Shown here one piece after another: positions 58,226 through 64,000 of a stretch of 64,000 nucleotides of DNA. Made by a program: the position numbers and the translations under genes. The notes beneath the pieces are model-generated. The model searched no databases, was not told the origin of the DNA, and saw nothing but the letters and a program-made list of their open reading frames with translations. Source of the stretch: Nitrosomonas communis (GTDB taxonomy: Bacteria > Pseudomonadota > Gammaproteobacteria > Burkholderiales > Nitrosomonadaceae). Position 1 is the first letter of the stretch. Every line of letters begins with the position of its first letter. The DNA is taken from contig NZ_CP011451.1 in assembly GCF_001007935.1 (NCBI RefSeq), positions 2,666,001 through 2,730,000 of the forward strand, written 5' to 3'.

Positions 58226-58907
58226 GTCACTTTCTAATTAGGCCCAGCATCCGCTTCATCAGCTCCATGCCACACCAAGCGTTATCTCTTTATTGATAAA
58301 GCGAAGCTCAAAATCCACAAAGATTCTCTGGAAGAAAAATGCGCATGAGTCAGGTACCTTAACCTAATATATTATCCATATTTTTCATAACTTATTCTAA
58401 TGGTCTTCATTAGAAAATCTTCCTAATGCAAAACCTAGCTTTAATGCTGAATATGATTAGAATTAGCTCACACCGAGTAAGTATTTGCTGCGTTACTTGC
58501 GACCCTGCGACTCAAGCTAGAATGATCAACCATAACGCTGCGCTTTCGCCTCATTTCCTCCAATTGCCGATAGCTTATGGGATATGGTACATGTCTGAGA
58601 TATACTGAATTTCATGACCTTATTTGATAGCACATAAATGGACGCAGCATTGATTCTTGTTGCAAAAAAGCCCCTGAGGCCTCATACCTGGGTATCCATA
58701 CCTTTATTCTGTCCAACCGCTTTTCCTAGAGGTTCATAATCTAATCGGCTTCGTAATCTAACACCATGCGAACAATCATCTTGCTAAATTTGAGTAAATT
58801 TATTATCGATTTATTCATAGCTTCATTCTCAAGAAATGAAACCTCCGATAATTCGAAGACAGTTCAATAATGCAATAGAGCCTTCTTAATCTCCCCTTGT
58901 ATCCTTC

Positions 58908-59429
58908 TTAGCGCTTGCGGTAGAAAATATGTTCACCATCAGTGATGTGATGGCGCATTTTACGTGACCACTTCGGTTTGACTTTTTTGCTGTGATACCA
59001 CAGCACTCCATTCATCGCCTTACCATTATCGGTGTATTTATTCCCAAACCGATAATCAGAAACCATTGTCCCGGCCAAGAATAATGCCCGGGCCCAGGCA
59101 TCACCGTCGTATACCTTATCGGTTTTACCATCGCGAGTCCATGAAAACTGGTGCGGTTGCCAGACCACGCCGCACAGGGTCCTTGGGTAGGCTGGACTAT
59201 CAAGCCGTTCCAGCGTTACTCTCGCAACATTGATCTGCGCCCTTAATGACTCGCCACGTGCCTCGAAGTAAATATTGCAGGCCAAGCAAACCGTTTCGTC
59301 CTGACGCGCCACGTTGCAGTCAAGCACGGCGCTTTGCCGAGGTGCCTTTACCTCAAGCGCTGATGCAGTACGATTCAGAACACATACCGCCGCTAAGGAT
59401 GTAACCAAAATTTGTGAACGAAAACCCAT
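58908..59429 (-). CDS. SleB-type cell-wall hydrolase
   Basis: 173 aa. A signal-like hydrophobic N-terminus (about 7-24) precedes a hydrolase_2 (SleB/CwlJ) domain: CLACNIYFEARGES with the catalytic Glu, VWQPHQFSWTRDGKTDK, and GVLWYHSKKVKPKWSRKM near the end. These are muramidase-like lytic transglycosylase-type enzymes acting on peptidoglycan. In non-sporulating bacteria their role is unclear. Single gene; the 430 bp upstream shows no gene. Confidence 0.85.
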   Translation of the reverse strand: MGFRSQILVTSLAAVCVLNRTASALEVKAPRQSAVLDCNVARQDETVCLACNIYFEARGESLRAQINVARVTLERLDSPAYPRTLCGVVWQPHQFSWTRDGKTDKVYDGDAWARALFLAGTMVSDYRFGNKYTDNGKAMNGVLWYHSKKVKPKWSRKMRHHITDGEHIFYRKR

Positions 59430-59864
59430 TTTAGAAAAAATAAATACTTATTTGTACTATCTCTGGTCTAAGCTGGTTAAAAGTTGGGTATTTCTAGTCG
59501 CGTTTGTATGTTTCAGATACTGTTTTGAAGAATAATTTTAGGTTTGAAAAGAATAAATAAACAGTCTGCATTTGCATTAAATGATCAAACCGATTTTTAT
59601 TTGAAGCCAGAGGGATTAAGAGCCGAGACAAACGAAGTTGTTACACGAGAGGCTAATAACAAATCTTGCAGAGGTATATAAAAATCTGAAAACAGATTTT
59701 TCCTATAGTTGATGCATTATGGTAGCATTCTCATAATCTACAAGTGCGGTATGAATAGATTTGATCGAGATTGATATTTCATAATTAGAAGCGATAACAA
59801 TGTTTGTCATTTACCGATAAAGTAAAATAAACTGAGGAATACTTAATTTAATACTTATTAATTA

Positions 59865-60857
59865 AAATGCGAATTAAGAGCTGAAATAGAAGCCAGTTCA
59901 TCGATAACGTTAAACTATTGAGGAAGATATCACCCAACCTCAATCAATGTAACGAATGAACTGGCAAGAGCGATTAATAACGATTTATCTCTATGTTTGC
60001 AAGCATTATCAGCAAAATCTTTGGACTCATAGTCAAAGAATGAGTCATTACGCAGATTTAAGCTTTAGTGATGAAGAAGTCATTACTCTCTTCCTGTTCG
60101 GTGTAATGGACAAGCATCGAGAAATCAAAAGTATTGATGAGTATGCGGATCGTCATTTACGTGATGGGTTTCCGCGACTCCCGAGTTATGTAGCTTATGT
60201 TCAGCGCCTGAATCAGGTGGCTGATGTATTTGCGCCCTTATTGGCACTGATTCAGCAGGAACAGGAAACCAGGGATCCCGGGCAGTTTTGGTTGAGCGAT
60301 TCATTTCCAGTGGCAAAGGCCCCAAGCAAGGCCATCGGTTTAAGGCGTGTGTAGCGAAACAGTTGGCGGATTCAGGCTACTGCTCTACCAGGAAGTTGTA
60401 CTATTATGGTGTGCGGGTTCATATCATAGGACACCGTCAACCAGGCTCATTGCCGGTCCCTGAGTACATCGGTGTGACTGGCGCCAGCGATCGTGATGGC
60501 AAGATATTTGATCAGATTCGGCCACAATTGCACCACAACGAACTGTATGGTGATAAAGCTTATCAACGGCCTGACGCCGAAGAAGTTAGACAAGCTCATA
60601 ATCTGACTGTCCTGACACCAGTTAAAAAACAAAAAGGGCTACACCATCTGGAACCACAGGATCAATGGTTGTCTACAGCGGTGTCTCGCGTGCGGTAACC
60701 GATTGAAGCCTTATTTGCCAGGATTGAAGAAAAGACAGGCATTGAATGTGCCAGCAAAGTGCGTTCTTATAAAGGGCTTATGGTGCATGTCTTCGGAAAG
60801 CTGGCTGCGGCTTTATTTTTCTGGAATTATTTGCGAGTTAGCTCTTAATTCGCATTT
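59865..60857 (+). mobile_element. IS982-family element with broken transposase
   Basis: Perfect 18-bp inverted ends AAATGCGAATTAAGAGCT (59865-59882 / 60840-60857). The transposase starts at 59956 (MNWQERLITIYLYVCKHY) and reads LSFSDEEVITLFLFGVM, changes frame near 60310 to continue QGHRFKACVAKQLADSGYCS and YGDKAYQRPDAEEV, then meets TAA at 60697 where Gln is expected, before PIEALFARIEEKTG. One frameshift and one nonsense change: a pseudogene. The ends look recent. Confidence 0.8.
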
Positions 60858-60874
60858 AAGAGCTCACGTTTCCT

Positions 60875-61264
60875 TTATTTGTTAAAACCGAGTTCTCGTT
60901 TTTCTTCTTCAGCCATTTTTCGATGAATAGAGGCCTCTTTCAAATTCTCTTTGATAGAATTTTCATACTGGCGGATTTTAGCAGTAATATGTGACTGACG
61001 GTCTTGGCCTCTCCGGCCATAAGCGTTACTATGACCTTCATATTCCTCAAGCAGTTTTTTCTGTTCCTGCAGCTTTGCTTTCATCTCATTAGCCGCATCT
61101 TCGTAATGTTTTGCTATGGCATCATGATTGTTAGGATCTATATTACGCAGCTTAGCACTATAAGCTTCATTGCTCTGAATGCTCCCTATTGTATTCATTT
61201 GTGCACAACCAACTAGGGAACCAAGCGTTATTCCAATCATCAATAAAGTCAGTTTTTTAATCAT
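60875..61264 (-). CDS. Small coiled-coil lipoprotein
   Basis: 129 aa. Lipobox LVG before Cys20. The mature part is helical and highly charged, with coiled-coil-like repeats (EDAANEMKAKLQEQKKLLEE). No family recognised. Single gene. The 1.3 kb to the next gene (61265-62607) has no gene I trust: one 104-codon minus-strand frame (62164-62478) and fragments at 61750-62050 that look like relic coding DNA. Confidence 0.75.
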   Translation of the reverse strand: MIKKLTLLMIGITLGSLVGCAQMNTIGSIQSNEAYSAKLRNIDPNNHDAIAKHYEDAANEMKAKLQEQKKLLEEYEGHSNAYGRRGQDRQSHITAKIRQYENSIKENLKEASIHRKMAEEEKRELGFNK

Positions 61265-62607
61265 CTTATCTCCGTCAACTTACTTTAATTTCACCCTGTT
61301 TCTTTATTTAAAAAAATTATTATCAAAATAATACGTCAGTATTTTATTAACAATAACCGCAATGAAAATGCGTTCTTTGAAGGAAACGATTATAGTTGAA
61401 TAGACAATTTCAAATGGCGCTTTACTTAATATTTGGATGTGATTTTTTATATTTTTACTCACAATAACGGCATGTTTTTTAATGTATTAACCTCATGATC
61501 CGTATTAAAATTCACTCCTATGCTATAGGATACCGATGCAAAAAACAAAAAATAAGTCTTAATAATAGAAATAAATCGTTTCCATAATAGAAACAATTAA
61601 ACTTTATAAATGCTTAGCTTTAATCTAGATATAGATATAGATAGCTGAGTCAAGCAGCTAACTAGATGAGAGAACATGACATTGAATACATAAAAATGGA
61701 ATAATTGTAAAGATTCTGTCGCAAAGTCCAGATTCTTCCAAGAATAAACATTCTTACCGATGAGTCCTCCGAATTTCCGGAAAACTCGGAAGTTTGAGTC
61801 AAAACCACTATGCCTGGGTCTTTCTACTGAAAATAATATGCCCTTCCCAGCTTTATCGCTAAATGCAGGTTGTCAATCGGGTCCAGCACCCGCGATCGCT
61901 GAGCCAGTTTATCCACTCCGTGCTTGACATATTCATCGGTAAGATCAATTGGTATATATCACGATGCCGAATCGCTTCCGCTTTACATAGCCCGATGATA
62001 GTCCTTGCCAGCGCATTTTTTAAGAATCTTCTGTAGGCACTATAGAATATTTTACGCCAGCTCCCACTGGAGCGTTCATATTGGAGGGTACTTTGCGCTC
62101 ATTTACCCTATCGCATCTATTTGCCAAATTTATAGCAATGAAGCTTACTCGAGATCTCCTAGTTCATGCTTTTAGCAGACACACAGACTGGCCGAATGCT
62201 TGCAGTCCTTCAATTATTCCGCCATTGTCTAGCTTAACTGGATACTGCAAGAAGATAAATGGTTCATTTCCCCCAATTATTGATACGATTGTCAGACCCA
62301 ACCGATCCGCCCAACGCTCGATCCCATCATGACCAATAAATAAGGATCGTCTCGAGTTTTCCACAGACCCTCTAATTTCAATCAAACTGCAATGTACGGC
62401 TCTCTCTATGGCTCGCTCATGACCAAAACACGCTCTTTCCAACTCTGCCATTAATAATGATTTATTGCCAAGGACCATATTATCTGATCACTTCCAGTTA
62501 TGCAGGCCGATAAGGGTCCTCTGCCAGGAGATTATCGTAAGGATCTCCTTTTGCCTACAAGCAACTCTAACCACAATAACCATCTTGCGCTAGTATTAGC
62601 TTTCTAT

Positions 62608-63471
62608 CTATAGTTTTTTAGTTTTGAATGTATCACACTCACTAATTTTTCCCGATTCCAGCCCCCTTTTAAACCAGCGAACTCGCTGTTCTGAAGTTCC
62701 ATGAGTAAAAGACTCAGGAACAATATAGCCCTGTGATTGTTTCTGTAAACGATCATCACCAATAGCTGTGGCAGCATTTAAGCCTTCTTCAACATCACCA
62801 CTTTCCAGAATATTGCGTGCACGTTGTGCATTATTTGCCCATACACCAGCAAAACAATCTGCCTGTAATTCCAGTCGAACAGATAGTGCGTTTCTTTGGG
62901 TTTCATTCATACTCCTCCTCAAGGTCATAACATGATTAGAGATGCCTAACAAGGTTTGGATATGATGACCAATCTCATGGGCGATAACATATGCTCGTGC
63001 AAAATCTCCAGAAGCACCTAATTTTTTTAAATCATCAAAAAAATCAAGATCTATATAAACCTTCTGGTCAGCGGGACAGTAAAATGGACCCATTGCGGCT
63101 TGTGCAAAACCACATGCGGACTGTACAACACCACTGAATAAAACAAGCGTAGGTTCTTTGTAACTTTTATTTAACTGCTCAGGAAATAATACTTTCCAAG
63201 TATCCTCTGTATCTGCAAGAATCACGGATGTAAATTCCCTTGCCTCCTCCTGACCAGAAATAATAGGTTGAGTTTCTGTTTGAGATGATTGAACCCCGCC
63301 CTCTAAAATTTCTGCTCCTTGCATAATGATACGTGGATCGATATCCAGAAACATCGCTAGAAGGACTAAAATGACGATTCCTATACTTCCGCCCCCAAGT
63401 CCAGCTCTAGAGATACGTAATCCACGCCTGTCTTCAATATTCTGACTACGACGTCCAGTTTTCCAGCGCAT
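62608..63471 (-). CDS. YpfJ-type neutral zinc metallopeptidase
   Basis: 287 aa. N-terminal cytoplasmic stretch MRWKTGRRSQNIEDRRG, one transmembrane helix (about 30-50), and a zinc metallopeptidase domain with HEIGHH and ADCFAG supplying metal ligands. ATG 63471 matches the family start; a TTG four codons earlier is less likely. Physiological substrate unknown. A MITE-like copy lies 52 bp upstream. Confidence 0.88.
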   Translation of the reverse strand: MRWKTGRRSQNIEDRRGLRISRAGLGGGSIGIVILVLLAMFLDIDPRIIMQGAEILEGGVQSSQTETQPIISGQEEAREFTSVILADTEDTWKVLFPEQLNKSYKEPTLVLFSGVVQSACGFAQAAMGPFYCPADQKVYIDLDFFDDLKKLGASGDFARAYVIAHEIGHHIQTLLGISNHVMTLRRSMNETQRNALSVRLELQADCFAGVWANNAQRARNILESGDVEEGLNAATAIGDDRLQKQSQGYIVPESFTHGTSEQRVRWFKRGLESGKISECDTFKTKKL

Positions 63472-63522
63472 AAATTTCTCCAATAAGTATTGAACTTAAT
63501 GCAAGTTTTAAATGTACATCTT

Positions 63523-63625
63523 ATCCCATTTCTAAATCAAACCTGATTTTGTTGGGTTTTTTGTCGTATTGTTTATATAATGTCTACAGTTTGTCTTCGT
63601 GTTATTTCTGATTGGGAAATAGAAT
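63523..63625 (-). repeat. MITE-like palindromic repeat, copy 7 (degenerate)
   Basis: Begins ATCCCATTTCTAAATCAAAC, contains TTTTGTCGTATTGTTTATAT and TGTCTACAGTTTGTCTTCGT, and ends GGGAAATAGAAT. The remaining 375 bp of the window has no gene I can support. Confidence 0.7.
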
Positions 63626-64000
63626 TATCGGGTCCAGGTCTATCAATAAAGCAAAGACGCGGCCCATACATATTGAACACATCACGCTATCTTTCATCAA
63701 TTGCTCAAGCACATTCACTGTTATTACCGTAATCGGGTAGATAAGCGTTATAAGAGTAATGGCCAAGTATGCACACTTAATTGTTTGACCCTATTTATAG
63801 CACTGATTTATGCGAAATTAGCGCAAAGATTTTTTACTTCATGATCTACAAATGAATTTAAGCAGTCTGGTCTCTTGCTATTTTTCTACCTAGGAACAAC
63901 ACTGATTCAACATTCAACGCTTGCAAATGCTTATTCACAGCGCTTCTTGCTATCTTTTGTGAAAATATCCATTAAATGAATGCATAAGTACGAGACAGAC

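Noticed and set aside
61770..61815. Hammerhead-ribozyme-like string (CGATGAG, then GGAAAAC)
   Set aside because: The core CUGAUGA is not exact and the flanking stems do not pair properly; better explained as an imperfect palindrome.
62164..62478. 104-codon minus-strand frame
   Set aside because: No recognised family, no strong ribosome site; lies among relic DNA. Could be real but cannot be supported.

Overview
The window looks like chromosome of an AT-leaning betaproteobacterium, most likely a Nitrosomonas-type ammonia oxidiser. This is inference from gene content and style: dusB-fis-purH-purD, the smpB/ratA-ratB divergon, guaB-guaA, tamA-tamB, a CtaA-type haem A synthase, a DUF6607 protein, and a high load of insertion sequences and short dispersed repeats. 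There is no rRNA, tRNA, CRISPR array or ammonia-oxidation gene to settle the identity.

Layout. 0-6.2 kb: an NlpC/P60 lipoprotein, a glutaredoxin-CcdA-like membrane protein, two adjacent transposons (ISAzo13-like and IS630-like), and a lemA-TPM-TPM operon. 6.4-16 kb: housekeeping genes (GlcG/HbpS-like protein, UbiH-type hydroxylase, dusB-fis, purH, purD, ctaA, smpB, ratA-ratB). 16-21.4 kb: a decayed accessory strip with an IS4-type pseudogene, a serine beta-lactamase-fold gene between two diverged direct repeats, a broken BRO-type phage antirepressor, a DUF6607 lipoprotein, and a 39-codon stump of a P4-type integrase beside the 3' end of guaA, a well-known integration site. 21.5-29 kb: guaA-guaB, a divergent ADP-ribosylglycohydrolase, a DhnA-type class I aldolase, DUF3025 and an MFS transporter.

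29.4-34.2 kb: a convergent pair of large nSTAND NTPases, the most notable accessory locus. One is DUF4062-nSTAND-FGE-like (one frameshift near its start). The other is TIR-nSTAND (several frameshifts plus a 243-bp IS5-type remnant). Both have the architecture of prokaryotic immune or conflict proteins, and both appear to be dying. 34.3-50.8 kb: pgsA, uvrC, a tautomerase, a family 4/5 uracil-DNA glycosylase, efp, tamA, tamB, a diguanylate cyclase, two overlapping membrane-associated GTPases and a Kelch propeller protein. 51-64 kb: sparse and relic-rich, with dksA, a CBS protein, a DHH phosphoesterase, a SleB-type hydrolase, a small lipoprotein and a YpfJ-type metalloprotease separated by broken IS5, IS982 and IS1380 copies and long gene-free stretches.

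Throughout the window lies a family of about 104-bp palindromic-ended repeats (seven recognisable copies) with the 20-bp terminus ATTCCATTTCTAAATCAAAA. They resemble miniature inverted-repeat transposable elements (MITEs), mostly at gene ends, and no transposase with matching ends is visible. At least seven distinct transposon types or relics and several point-mutated accessory genes suggest past IS expansion followed by decay.
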